Assembly (NCBI GenBank): GCA_028817435.1
Contig: JAPPPQ010000031.1
Span: forward strand, 62,001-126,000
Reading direction: 5' to 3'
Origin: Deltaproteobacteria bacterium
GTDB lineage: Bacteria > Myxococcota_A > UBA9160 > UBA6930
Length of the DNA stretch: 64,000 nt
In this document: positions 50,783 to 60,190 of the stretch, one piece after another
How positions within the stretch are numbered: the first letter of the stretch is position 1
Layout: every line of letters begins with the position of its first letter
Made by a program: the position numbers and the translations under genes
The notes under the pieces: model-generated
What the model was told of the DNA's origin: nothing
Database searches by the model: none
The model's input: the letters and a program-made list of their open reading frames with translations, nothing else

Positions 50783-53700
50783 TCTGCGGCAGCAGATTGC
50801 AGAGGGACTCCTGGCGCTGCGCGGGGAGTTCTCGCGCCTTCATGCCACCGATTTGCTGGCAACACTGGGCTACCAGAGCGAACTCACCGGCGAGGGCGGA
50901 AGCGGCGCAGATTTCCTGGATTTCTACCCGCTTCCGCCCGGTGTGCAGTGGACGCAAAAGGAAAAGGAGCTGCTCGATAGCTGGCAAAGCGCGCACCTGC
51001 TCTTTCAGTTCACCAAAGACGAGATTTCCGGGCAAATGCCCATGGAGGCAAAATCCGCATTCGATGGGGGCAATCTCAATTCTTTCGTCTTTGTCGCCGT
51101 GAATCTGAAGCCGCGCCGCTATGCCCGGGGCGCTTACGCCGCCATGACGCGGGCAGTGAACAAGTGTTTCGCCATGCCCGCTGTGCTTCTCTTTCGCAAT
51201 AGCGGCAAGCTCACACTGGCCTTCATGCCCCGGCGCGAGGATCTGCGGCGTCCGGGAAAGAATATCCTCGGCAAGGTTTCGCTGTTGCGCGAAATTGACC
51301 TGGAAGCCCCGCACCGGGCGCACCTGGAGATTCTCCAGGCGCTCTCTCTGAAAGAGCGGCTTCGCTATATGCGCAAACACAACAAGAGCGAAGATTTTGA
51401 CGGCCTGCTGGCTGCCTGGCTGGCCGAGCTGGATACCGAGGAACTCAACAAGCGCTTCTACAAAGAACTGTTCCGCTGGTTTGAGCGCGCGGTGAAGAAG
51501 TCAAAATTCCCCTCTCCCGCAGGCGCTGCGGGCCATGCCGTAACGATGCAGCAGCACATCATCCGGCTCATCACGCGGATGCTCTTTATCTGGTTTATCA
51601 AAGAAAAGGGGCTGGTGAGCGAAGACCTGTTCGACGAGGAAAAGATCCGGCCGCTGCTCCGGGAATGGGATCCGGAGGACGGCGCAAACTACTACACGGC
51701 CATTTTGCAGAACCTGTTTTTCGCCACCCTCAACACCAGCATTGGCAAGCGCAAATTCAGCGCCCAGGGGCAGAGCACCCACCGCAATTTCAACCTCTAC
51801 CGCTATGCAGACCAGCTATTGGATAAGGCGAAGCTGCTGAAGCTCATGAAGCGCACCCCCTTTATCAACGGCGGCCTGTTTGACTGCCTGGACAGCTTCG
51901 AGACCAAGGGGCAGAACAATCTGCGGGTGGATTGCTTCACCGATAACAAAAATCAGCGCAAACTGCTGCGCGTTCCCAACAACCTGTTTTTCGGCACGGG
52001 CGGGCTGCTCCCGCTACTCAAGCGCTTCAAATTCACCGTCCAGGAAAACACGCCCATTGAGCAGGAGGTAGCGCTGGATCCCGAACTGCTCGGCAGGGCC
52101 TTCGAGAATTTGCTGGCCGCATACAACCCCGAGACCAGCAATCTTGCGCGCAACCAGACCGGCTCTTTCTACACCCCCCGCGAGGTGGTGGATTACATGG
52201 TCAACGAGGCGCTGGTCGCCCACTTCGCCGCAAAAATCACCCCCGCCGACGGCGACCGGCCCTATTGGGAAGAGAGGCTCCGGGATCTGCTCTCCTACGA
52301 AATTGGCGAGCCGCTGATTGGCGAGCCGCTGATTTTTCCGAAAGAAAAGCGGCCGCTCGTCCAGACCGTGGCGGCTACCCGCGTGCTGGACCCCGCCGTG
52401 GGCTCCGGCGCATTTTCCATGAGCGTGCTGCACAAGCTGGAATTGCTGCTGGAGCGCGTGGACCCGGACAATGCGCTCTGGGAGGAGATTCAGAAAGAGC
52501 GCGCGAGGGAAGCGGCCAGCGCCGCCTTTGACCGCCCCAACCGCAAAGAGCGCGACGCCCGCCTGCTGAGCATCAACGACACCTTTGAGCGCTTTTCCTC
52601 GCAGTTCGGGCGCAAGCTCTACCTGATTCAGAACAGCATCTACGGCGTGGATATCCAGTCCATCGCAACGCAGATTGCCAAGCTGCGCTTCTTCATCACC
52701 TTGGCCATTGAGCAGCAGCCCAATGAGAACGAACGGGATAACTACGGAATTCGCCCGCTGCCGAACCTGGAGACGCGCTTTGTGGCGGCGGACGCTCTGC
52801 TCGGGCTGAGCGCATCCGACCAGAAGGCGTTTGGAGACGAGGCGATTCTCAAATTGACGCAGCAGATCGAGGAGATTCGAGCCGATTTTTTCAGCGCCGC
52901 AACCCGCTCGGAGAAAAGGCGCTGCAGGGAATCCGACGAGAAGGCGCGCAAGCAGCTCTCAAAAAAGCTGAGCGAGCTGAATTTTCCCAAAGAGGACGCG
53001 CGGCGCATTGCCGCTTGGGATCCCTATGATCAGAACGCCGCAGCCGATTGGTTTGACGCCGAGCGGATGCTCGGCGTCCACGGCGGTTTTGATATTGTGA
53101 TTGGCAACCCGCCCTACATTCAATTGCAAAAGCAGCAGGGCCGCTTGGCTGATCTCTACGAAGGGCGCGGCTACGAGACCTTTGTCCGGACTGGAGATAT
53201 TTATCAGCTTTTCTACGAGAAGGGCTGCGATTTGCTTGCGCCGGGCGGCGTGTTGTCTTACATCAGCTCCAATAGTTGGCTTCGGGCCGAATATGGCAAA
53301 AAGCTGCGCGGTTATCTGGGTGAAAAACACACACCGCTGCGTATGTTGGAAATGGGAAAGGATGTCTTTGACAGCGCCATCGTGGATACTTGCATTGCCA
53401 TTTTACGGCAAGGCAAAAGCGGCGAAAACTGCCGGGCGCTGGATATGGACTCCATGCCCAACCGGGATTTCCCCCCGGCGTTGGATGATAAAGACTGGGG
53501 AAAGTTGCGGCTGTGCGGCGATGGGCCGTGGGCCGCGCTTTCTGCTGTGGAGCAGAGCATTATGCAGAAGTATGGAGTTCCGTTGAGGGAGTGGGCTGTG
53601 AATATCTATCGGGGAGTCACCAGTGGCTACAACGAAGCTTTCATTATCAGCGATTCACTGAAGAATTCCATTATTGCCTCCGAGCCCAACGCAGAGAAAA

Positions 53701-54428
53701 TTATCAAACCCGTCCTTCGCGGCCGCGATATTCAGCGCTACCGGGCGCAATGGGCCAACCTGTGGCTAATTACCACTTTCCCGGCGCTTAACCTGAATAT
53801 TGAGAAATTTCCCGCTGTGAAAAAGCACCTGCTCATTTTTGGGAAGAGCAGGCTGGAACAGAGCGGAAAGAGGTTGGCCAACGGCACAAAGGCCCGCAAA
53901 AAGACGCAGCACCAGTGGTTTGAATTGCAAGATGCCTGCGCCTATCACGGGGAATTTGCCAAGAAAAAGATCGTCTGGATTGAACTGGCGGAAAGCGGGC
54001 GTTTTGCCTACGACGACAGCGGTGTATATTGCGACACATCGTCATTTATGATGACCGGCAACCACCTCAAATACATCTGTGCCCTGCTGAACTCGAAATT
54101 GATTCGCTGGTTTCTTCAGCGGGCAGCTCCCACATCTGGAATGGGCGCCTTGCGCTGGAAGAAAATTTACATCGAGGCCATCCCCATCCCCCAAATCCCC
54201 AAAGAAGAGCAGCCCCCCATCATCAACCTGGTAGACCAAATCCTGAAAGCCAAAGACGCCACCCCACCCACCGACACCACCGCCCTGGAAGCCCAAGTAG
54301 ACGACCTCGTCCACGCCCTCTACCACCTAACCCCCCCAAGAAATCGCCCTCATAGCCCCCTACCCCCTCCCCCCAGCCCCCAGACAGCCCCCCCTTCCCC
54401 CCTAGCCCGCCCGCCCCCGGCCCCCTAG
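50775..54428 (+). CDS. Eco57I/PglX-type DNA adenine methylase, probable 3' frameshift
   Basis: 1217 residues. FYTPREVVDYMVNEAL near 464, SAM motif DPAVGSGAF at 539-547 and catalytic NPPY at 778-781 define an N6-adenine methylase. IIKPVLRGRDIQRY is the target-recognition start of Eco57I/TaqI-C or PglX-type proteins. The 500-residue N-terminus carries no clear nuclease motif. The tail after ALYHLTPP becomes proline-rich nonsense (to 54428). Removing one C from the C7 run at 54331-54337 restores LYHLTPQEIALIAPY and a stop at 54403-54405, so the end is probably frameshifted or a homopolymer error. It would methylate self DNA for the PLD-helicase. Confidence 0.9.
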   Translation: MPDLRQQIAEGLLALRGEFSRLHATDLLATLGYQSELTGEGGSGADFLDFYPLPPGVQWTQKEKELLDSWQSAHLLFQFTKDEISGQMPMEAKSAFDGGNLNSFVFVAVNLKPRRYARGAYAAMTRAVNKCFAMPAVLLFRNSGKLTLAFMPRREDLRRPGKNILGKVSLLREIDLEAPHRAHLEILQALSLKERLRYMRKHNKSEDFDGLLAAWLAELDTEELNKRFYKELFRWFERAVKKSKFPSPAGAAGHAVTMQQHIIRLITRMLFIWFIKEKGLVSEDLFDEEKIRPLLREWDPEDGANYYTAILQNLFFATLNTSIGKRKFSAQGQSTHRNFNLYRYADQLLDKAKLLKLMKRTPFINGGLFDCLDSFETKGQNNLRVDCFTDNKNQRKLLRVPNNLFFGTGGLLPLLKRFKFTVQENTPIEQEVALDPELLGRAFENLLAAYNPETSNLARNQTGSFYTPREVVDYMVNEALVAHFAAKITPADGDRPYWEERLRDLLSYEIGEPLIGEPLIFPKEKRPLVQTVAATRVLDPAVGSGAFSMSVLHKLELLLERVDPDNALWEEIQKERAREAASAAFDRPNRKERDARLLSINDTFERFSSQFGRKLYLIQNSIYGVDIQSIATQIAKLRFFITLAIEQQPNENERDNYGIRPLPNLETRFVAADALLGLSASDQKAFGDEAILKLTQQIEEIRADFFSAATRSEKRRCRESDEKARKQLSKKLSELNFPKEDARRIAAWDPYDQNAAADWFDAERMLGVHGGFDIVIGNPPYIQLQKQQGRLADLYEGRGYETFVRTGDIYQLFYEKGCDLLAPGGVLSYISSNSWLRAEYGKKLRGYLGEKHTPLRMLEMGKDVFDSAIVDTCIAILRQGKSGENCRALDMDSMPNRDFPPALDDKDWGKLRLCGDGPWAALSAVEQSIMQKYGVPLREWAVNIYRGVTSGYNEAFIISDSLKNSIIASEPNAEKIIKPVLRGRDIQRYRAQWANLWLITTFPALNLNIEKFPAVKKHLLIFGKSRLEQSGKRLANGTKARKKTQHQWFELQDACAYHGEFAKKKIVWIELAESGRFAYDDSGVYCDTSSFMMTGNHLKYICALLNSKLIRWFLQRAAPTSGMGALRWKKIYIEAIPIPQIPKEEQPPIINLVDQILKAKDATPPTDTTALEAQVDDLVHALYHLTPPRNRPHSPLPPPPSPQTAPPSPLARPPPAP
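54331..54337 (+). other. C7 run, probable frameshift site in the methylase gene
   Basis: With seven C the frame continues into a proline-rich tail. With six C it gives the LTPQEIALI ending that such methylases normally show and stops at 54403-54405. Confidence 0.55.
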
Positions 54429-54489
54429 CCCCTAGACGGCTCGCTTGGGGTATGCTACAGCTCCCGCAGAAACCCACGGAGGGCAGGCC

Positions 54490-56157
54490 ATGCCGCGTAT
54501 CACCGTAATGCACGAAAACCGGACATTGCAAGAGTTGCTTGGCAACAACTTCGAATACAAGGTTCCGGGGTTTCAGCGCAGCTACGCTTGGGGGTTGGAA
54601 GAGTGGGAGGATCTGTGGGAAGACATCTGCACCATTGAACAGGACTCTCGGCCGGGAACGGCCGGACAGCACTACATGGGGTATCTGGTCTTGAAAGAGG
54701 AGCGCCAGCGCGAATTCGTGATTGTGGATGGTCAGCAACGCATCGCCACACTCTGCCTTATGACCATGGCTGTTATGAAATCTCTGCACGACGACAAGCG
54801 CCGGGAACTTATCATGGAAAGGTATTTGAAGGTGCCCAATCTCGTCACCCTTGTTCCCAAGAGCAAATTGGAGCTCAATCGGACAAACCGGAATTTCTAT
54901 CAACGGCTCTTGGAGTCTAAGGCTATTAGCTCCAGAGCGCAGAGTCATCGTTCCAACAAGAAAATGCACCAGGCACTCAAATTCTTCGAGAAGAAGCTCA
55001 ATAAGAAATTTGAGAACTCGAAGTCCGACAAAAACATTCTCCGGTTCTACGACCAATTGGTAGATGGCCTTCGCTTCACCATCGTCAAAGTCACAGACGA
55101 TGAATCGGCTTTCGTCATTTTTGAGACACTCAACGCACGGGGGGTGGAGCTGTCGAGCCCCGACCTGCTGAAGAATCGGCTGTTCTCGGTCATTCACGAT
55201 TCGACCGAATCGGAACATGATATGAATCAACTTGAGAACCGCTGGCAGGAAATGAGCGACAACCTTCGATTGGAGAATTTCACGACTTTTCTAAAGCACT
55301 ATTGGAATTCAAAATATGACGCGCCTGTAAAAAAGAAGAATCTCTATCGAATCGTTCACAGGCAATTGCAAGATCCCTTGGATATATTTCCGTTTTTGGA
55401 TGAGATGATGGATGCTTCCGATCTCTATGTGAGGATGCGCAATCCGGTCTCCAACGGGTGGAATCAGGGAGCAAGGCGATATCTGTCGATGCTGAAAATC
55501 TACCAAACGGACAGGCATTACCCTCTCTTGCTCGCAGCGCACAGCAAATGGGGCAACAAGAAGGAATTCACCGATACCGCGCGTATCTGTGCAATGATTA
55601 TTTTTCGCTGGATCGTGGTTGGAAACCGCAGCCCAAGCGAATTGGATTCCGCATTTCTGAAAGCCACCAAGGCAGTTCGGAATGGCGCACGAAGCGCTTC
55701 TGACTTGCTTCGCATTCTCAAGCCCGTATATCTGGGAGATGAGGGATTTCGGGATTCATTTGCAGAATTCAGCATTGCCACTCGAAACAAGCAGGAACTG
55801 GCAAAGAATATTCTCTCCGAACTGGAAAGGGGAGACAGCAATTTTACCGATTCGGAGCCGATACTTCCGAGCACACTAGAGCATATCCTTCCCCAGAATC
55901 CCGACGAAGGGTGGGATGACTTTGACAACCAGGATGCGGAAAACTTTCTCTGGCGTCTCGGAAATTTGGCTCTGCTTGAACCGCGCAAGAATCAAGAGGC
56001 CGAAAATCACCCATTCACGGAAAAGCGCGCAATCTACGAAGAGAGCGACTTCAAGCTCACCCGGAAATGCGCCGAGTATGTCGAGTGGACGCCGCGCGCA
56101 ATCAACGAGCGGCAGCGCGAGATGGCTGAAGCCGCCGTCGAAATCTGGAAGATTTAG
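54490..56157 (+). CDS. DUF262-DUF1524 (GmrSD-like) nuclease
   Basis: 555 residues. N-terminal DUF262 with VPGFQRSYAWGLEEWEDLWE and the ParB-like nucleotide-binding VIVDGQQRIATLC (DGQQR at 80-84). C-terminal DUF1524 with the HNH-type core STLEHILPQNPDEGW (H465) and RLGNLALLE. GmrSD-family type IV systems cut modified phage DNA in a nucleotide-dependent way, and relatives occur in many defence islands. The ATG at 54490 follows GGAGGGC. The gene is visibly less GC-rich than its neighbours and uses many A/T-ending codons, suggesting transfer. Confidence 0.9.
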   Translation: MPRITVMHENRTLQELLGNNFEYKVPGFQRSYAWGLEEWEDLWEDICTIEQDSRPGTAGQHYMGYLVLKEERQREFVIVDGQQRIATLCLMTMAVMKSLHDDKRRELIMERYLKVPNLVTLVPKSKLELNRTNRNFYQRLLESKAISSRAQSHRSNKKMHQALKFFEKKLNKKFENSKSDKNILRFYDQLVDGLRFTIVKVTDDESAFVIFETLNARGVELSSPDLLKNRLFSVIHDSTESEHDMNQLENRWQEMSDNLRLENFTTFLKHYWNSKYDAPVKKKNLYRIVHRQLQDPLDIFPFLDEMMDASDLYVRMRNPVSNGWNQGARRYLSMLKIYQTDRHYPLLLAAHSKWGNKKEFTDTARICAMIIFRWIVVGNRSPSELDSAFLKATKAVRNGARSASDLLRILKPVYLGDEGFRDSFAEFSIATRNKQELAKNILSELERGDSNFTDSEPILPSTLEHILPQNPDEGWDDFDNQDAENFLWRLGNLALLEPRKNQEAENHPFTEKRAIYEESDFKLTRKCAEYVEWTPRAINERQREMAEAAVEIWKI

Positions 56158-56165
56158 CCCGCCGC

Positions 56166-56873
56166 TCAGGCAGGCGGAAGCTCGCGGCGGGCGTTGAAGA
56201 GGATGTCGCGGGTTTTGGCGTCGGGCGGGGAGGCGGAGATGGTGCGGTATTCGCGGCCCACTTCGAAGCCGCGGCGCAGGGCGGGGCGCTCTTTGCAGCG
56301 GTCGAACCAGCGGCGCACAGCGGGAAAATCTCCGGCGAGGTCGAAGCCCTGGTTTTTGTAGGTCACAATCCAGGGCCAGCAGGCCATATCGGCAATGCTG
56401 CATTCGCCGCAGATGTATTGGCGGCCTTCGAGCCGGTCGTTCAGCACGCCGTAGAGCCGCCGCGCCTCATCGGCGTAGCGCTTTTTTGCGTAGGGAAGCG
56501 TCTCGGGCGCGTAGAGGGTGAAGTGGCCGTGCTGTCCGAGCATGGGGCCGAGGCCGCCCATTTGCCACATCAGCCACTGAATTACCTCGTAGCGCGCGCG
56601 CGGCTCTTGCGGCAAAAAGCGGCCGCTCTTTTCGCCCAGGTAAAGCAGCACTGCGCCGCTTTCGAAAATAGAGAGCGGCGCGCCGCCACCCAGCGGCTCG
56701 TGATCCACAATGGCGGGAATGCGGTTGTTCGGCGAAACGGCCAGAAACTCCGGCTCAAACTGCTCGCCGCGGCCAATGTTCACCGGCAACACGCGGTAGG
56801 GCAGCTCCATCTCTTCCAGCGCAATGGAAATCTTCCAGCCGTTGGGGGTGGGCCAGTAGTGCAGGTCTATCAC
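56166..56873 (-). CDS. Glutathione S-transferase, Ure2p/YfcG-like
   Basis: 235 residues. Thioredoxin-fold N-terminus with the TPNGWKISIALEEMELPY start typical of YfcG/YghU-type GSTs, NNRIPAIVDHEP with cis-proline and the glutathione-binding FESGAVLLYLGEKSG. The C-terminal half is the usual helical bundle (QWLMWQMGGLGPMLGQHGHF, PYAKKRYADEARRLYGVL). These enzymes reduce disulfides or thiolate electrophiles. Second GST of an adjacent pair, three bases after the end of the next one. Confidence 0.92.
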   Translation of the reverse strand: MIDLHYWPTPNGWKISIALEEMELPYRVLPVNIGRGEQFEPEFLAVSPNNRIPAIVDHEPLGGGAPLSIFESGAVLLYLGEKSGRFLPQEPRARYEVIQWLMWQMGGLGPMLGQHGHFTLYAPETLPYAKKRYADEARRLYGVLNDRLEGRQYICGECSIADMACWPWIVTYKNQGFDLAGDFPAVRRWFDRCKERPALRRGFEVGREYRTISASPPDAKTRDILFNARRELPPA

Positions 56874-56876
56874 GGC

Positions 56877-57875
56877 TTACTCCTGCAGCCAGGCCAGGCA
56901 GCCCGCGCGCTCCAAAATGGGGTTGAGTTCGGCGTGCACGGCAGAGTCCAGCGCAGCAAAGCGCTGGCGCAGCGCGCGCAGCGAGCGGACATTGTATTTC
57001 TGCGGCTTCTGCGTCCACACCCCGCTGCGCAACTCCACGCGAAACTCCTCTTCGCCCGCGGCAATGGCCTTGTCATTGGCATCAATCCACGGCAGAAACA
57101 AACCGCCCACCTGCTCGAAGAGCAGCGGCATCAGCGTCGCTTCCAGGTTTGCCCACGGCTCAAACTCGCCTGCGGGGGGGCCGGGGTCGAGCATGCGGTG
57201 CATCCAGCCTTCGGTTTGGGGATAGGCGCCGAGCTTCTCCGCGCCGACGGGGTCGCTCCACACCTCGTAGATTTCCGCAGCCAGCCCAAAGTCGCCGAAG
57301 GCGGGGCGCGCGCCGAACAGGTAATCGCGCCCCTGCAAATGCGCCTCAATCCGGGTCAGCGCATCGGCAAGGCTGGCCTCAATTTGCGGCCCCGTCTCTG
57401 CGCCGGAGCCGACAAACCACAGGCGGTTGGTCATGCGCTGCGCAACCTGCTTCGCCAGCGCGGCCTGCTGATCCTCCGGAAAACCGGGCTGCATGCTCTG
57501 CGCAATGCGATGCGAAGCGGATTCAATGTTCGCCGGTTGCGACCAGCGGTAGTGAAACATCCACTTCATGGCCCACTCATCGGCGAACTCCTCAATCAGC
57601 GCCGAGAGAAAGGCCAGCGCCGGATCGCCGGGGTGAATGGAAGGCTCGGGAAACTCGTCCTCCAGCGCCTCGATGATGGGCGTGGAATCCTGCAACCCGC
57701 GCCCCTCCGGCGTCACCACCACCGGAATCAGCGGCACCTTCTGAAACTTCGCCATCTCCTCCCGATGCTCCGCGCCCGCCAGCCACTCGTGGGGAATCCC
57801 CTTGTAGCGAAAGTAGGAGCGCACCTTCACCGAATAAGGCGAAAGCTCCGCGCCAAAGATGCGGTAGTTCTGCAT
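56877..57875 (-). CDS. Glutathione S-transferase family protein, long form
   Basis: 332 residues. Thioredoxin-like start YRIFGAELSPYSVKVRSYFR, KVPLIPVVVTPEG with the cis-proline and LQDSTPIIEALEDEFP. A C-terminal half longer than in classical GSTs is rich in tryptophan and helix. ATG at 57875 after GAGGAACGAG. It lies between the other GST and an acyl-CoA dehydrogenase on the same strand, so probably one operon with them. Reaction unknown. Confidence 0.85.
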   Translation of the reverse strand: MQNYRIFGAELSPYSVKVRSYFRYKGIPHEWLAGAEHREEMAKFQKVPLIPVVVTPEGRGLQDSTPIIEALEDEFPEPSIHPGDPALAFLSALIEEFADEWAMKWMFHYRWSQPANIESASHRIAQSMQPGFPEDQQAALAKQVAQRMTNRLWFVGSGAETGPQIEASLADALTRIEAHLQGRDYLFGARPAFGDFGLAAEIYEVWSDPVGAEKLGAYPQTEGWMHRMLDPGPPAGEFEPWANLEATLMPLLFEQVGGLFLPWIDANDKAIAAGEEEFRVELRSGVWTQKPQKYNVRSLRALRQRFAALDSAVHAELNPILERAGCLAWLQE

Positions 57876-57905
57876 ACTCGTTCCTCCTCTGCGCGGTGGC
57901 GCAGC

Positions 57906-59120
57906 TCAGTGTTGGCCGAAGTCCCAGCCGTTGCCGATGGCGTGGCTGCGCAGGACGCGGCGGGCGGTGCTGGCGATGTGCACTTCGTCGGGGCCGTCGT
58001 AGATGCGGGCGAAGCGCGCTTCTCGATACATGCGCTCCAGGGGCGTGTCTTCGGTGACGCCTTTTGCGCCGAAAACCTGGATGGCGCGGTCAATGACATT
58101 GTGCAGCATGCGCGCGCCCACCACTTTGATCATGCCGATTTCCACCCGCGCCTCGCCGCCCCGGTCAATTTTGTGGGCGGCATGCAGGGTAAGCAGGCGG
58201 CTGGCCTGAATTTCGCACAGGCTCTCGAAGACGAACTTTTGAATTTGCTGGTGGCCGGCCAGGGGCCTGCCGAAGGCCACGCGAGAGTTGGCGCGCTGGC
58301 ACATCAAATCGAAGGCGCGCTGCGCCTGGCCGAGCCAGCGCATGCAGTGGAAAATGCGTCCGGGGCCCAGGCGGCGCTGGGCAATGCGAAAGCCCGCGCC
58401 GCGCGGGCCGAGCAGGTTGCTTTCGGGAACGCGCACGCCCCGATAGCGCACTTCGCAGTGGCCGCCGTAGCGCCCCATTACCTTCACATCGCGCACAATC
58501 TCGTAGCCGGGCGTGCTGGTGGGCACGACGATCATGCTGAAAGAATCGTGATCCGGCGCATCGGGTTCGGTGCGGCACATAACGGTGGTGTAGGCGGCGC
58601 GCTGTGCGCCGCTGGTGAACCACTTGTGGCCGTCAATTACCCATTCGCCGTTTTGCAGCACGGCCCGGGTCTGAAGCTGCGTGGGGTCGGAGCTCGCCAC
58701 ATCTGGCTCGGTCATGGCAAAGCTGGGAAAAACCTCGCCCGCCACCAGCGGCTTCAGGTAGCGATTGCGCCATTCCTCGGATGCAAACTCCTTCAGCATG
58801 ATGGAATCCTGCAGCGAATGAGTGCCCAGCGCCACGGTGGCCAGCGCCGAGCGGCCCACCACCTCGTTCACAAACACATAGTCCAAAAAGGGCAGGCCCT
58901 GGCCGCCGATCTCTTCCGGGTGGCCCAGCGCCCACAGCCCCGCGCGTTTGGCCTTTTGCATCAGCCCGGCCAGCAGCGCGTCGGCATCCGCCGGCGGCGC
59001 TTCCTCCATCAGCGCCTCGGCGGGATACACCTCATCCTCCACAAAGCGCAACACGCGCTGGCGAATGGGGCGAATGCGCTCCGGAACCTCAAAGCCCGAA
59101 GCTTCCGCCGCGCCGCTCAC
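57906..59120 (-). CDS. Acyl-CoA dehydrogenase
   Basis: 404 residues. FAMTEPDVASSDPTQLQTRA, the substrate loop GAQRAAYTTVMCRTEP, RVAFGRPLAGHQQIQKFVFE and C-terminal QVFGAKGVTEDTPLERMYRE, a complete FAD acyl-CoA dehydrogenase of the ACAD10/11-like kind. GTG start overlaps the LLM gene stop (GTGA). The gene would oxidise an acyl-CoA in the pathway with the LLM and SDR genes. Confidence 0.92.
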   Translation of the reverse strand: MSGAAEASGFEVPERIRPIRQRVLRFVEDEVYPAEALMEEAPPADADALLAGLMQKAKRAGLWALGHPEEIGGQGLPFLDYVFVNEVVGRSALATVALGTHSLQDSIMLKEFASEEWRNRYLKPLVAGEVFPSFAMTEPDVASSDPTQLQTRAVLQNGEWVIDGHKWFTSGAQRAAYTTVMCRTEPDAPDHDSFSMIVVPTSTPGYEIVRDVKVMGRYGGHCEVRYRGVRVPESNLLGPRGAGFRIAQRRLGPGRIFHCMRWLGQAQRAFDLMCQRANSRVAFGRPLAGHQQIQKFVFESLCEIQASRLLTLHAAHKIDRGGEARVEIGMIKVVGARMLHNVIDRAIQVFGAKGVTEDTPLERMYREARFARIYDGPDEVHIASTARRVLRSHAIGNGWDFGQH

Positions 59121-60157
59121 AGCATCTCTTCGGCGAGCAGTTCCAGCGCCTCGGGCTGGCGCGTGCCCACCAGCATGGTGGTGATGTGGTGCTTGGCGCC
59201 CGCCTCGCGCCATGCCTGCAGCCGCTCGCGAATCTGCTCCCGCGTGCCGATCAAGTTGATCGCATCCACCAGCTCGTCGGGCACCGCCGCCACCGCCGCG
59301 CCGCGGTCGCCGCCCAAAAAGGCGTCCTGAATCTTCACCGCCGCCTCTTCGTAGCCCAGGCGCTTGGCGTAATCGTTGTAGAAGTTCTTGCCGCGCGCGC
59401 CCATGCCGCCGATGTAAAGCGCCATGTTCATTTTGGCGGGCATGCGCGCCTTTTCGATGTCATCGCTAATGGCCACCATTACGCCGGGCTGAATGGCAAA
59501 CTGACCCAGCCCCTTGCCGCCGCCCGCCTTGGCAAAGCCCTCTTCCAGGTGCGCGGTAACCAGCTCGGTGCGCTGCGGATCCATCCACAGCGGAAACACG
59601 CCGTCCGCCACTTCGCCCGCGCAGCGCAGGCCGTTGGGGCTGATGGAAGCGGTGTAGATGGGGATTTGCGGATTGCCGTGCAGAATGCTCTTCAACGGCT
59701 TGCCCAGTCCGGTGGCGGCCGGGCCGGTTGCGGGAATCTGGTAATGCACGCCCTCGAAGCGCAGCGGCTCTTCGCGCGCCAAAATCTTGCGAATAATGGC
59801 GATGTATTCGCGGGTGCGGGTGAGCGGCTTGCCGTAGGGAACGCCGTGCCAGCCTTCCACCACCTGCGGGCCCGAAGGGCCGAGGCCCAGCAGAAAGCGC
59901 CCGCCCGAGAGATGGTCCAGGGTCATGGCGGTCATGGCCGTCATGGCCGGGCTGCGCGCGGGCATTTGCATAATGGCCGTGCCGACGCGCAGCTTTTGGG
60001 TCCGGGCGAGAATCCAGGCCGAGGTGCTGACGGCGTCGTTGCCGTATGCCTCTGCCGTCCAGGCGCTGTCAAAGCCGAGTTGCTCGGCGCGGGACACCAG
60101 CTCCATGTTAATCTGCGCCCGGCTGCCAAAGGCGGCTGCGAGAATTCCGAGTTTCAC
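59117..60157 (-). CDS. LLM-class flavin/F420-type oxidoreductase
   Basis: 346 residues from a GTG preceded by GAAAGGAG. LLM fold: KLGILAAAFGSRAQINMELV, RVGTAIMQMPARSPAMTAMT, LDHLSGGRFLLGLGPSGPQV, and YIAIIRKILAREEPLRFEG. Such enzymes use reduced FMN or F420. The MPARSPAMTAMTA region is typical of F420-dependent members. First gene of a minus-strand operon with the acyl-CoA dehydrogenase. Divergent from the SDR/CoA-ligase operon across a 115-base gap with inverted repeats. Confidence 0.9.
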   Translation of the reverse strand: MKLGILAAAFGSRAQINMELVSRAEQLGFDSAWTAEAYGNDAVSTSAWILARTQKLRVGTAIMQMPARSPAMTAMTAMTLDHLSGGRFLLGLGPSGPQVVEGWHGVPYGKPLTRTREYIAIIRKILAREEPLRFEGVHYQIPATGPAATGLGKPLKSILHGNPQIPIYTASISPNGLRCAGEVADGVFPLWMDPQRTELVTAHLEEGFAKAGGGKGLGQFAIQPGVMVAISDDIEKARMPAKMNMALYIGGMGARGKNFYNDYAKRLGYEEAAVKIQDAFLGGDRGAAVAAVPDELVDAINLIGTREQIRERLQAWREAGAKHHITTMLVGTRQPEALELLAEEML

Positions 60158-60190
60158 GGGTAAGCTCCTTTCGCTGCGGACTGGCCGCCC

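Larger units (their letters stand above)
47477..56157 (+). other. Defence island: PLD-helicase, Eco57I-type methylase, GmrSD-like protein
   Basis: Three consecutive + strand genes with overlapping or short gaps, all of known anti-phage or restriction families and flanked by catabolic genes. The first two are translationally coupled. The third has its own -10-like TATGCT (54451-54456) and good ribosome-binding site. Base composition becomes clearly AT-richer from about 53100 to 56150. No integrase or tRNA marks the edges. Confidence 0.8.
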
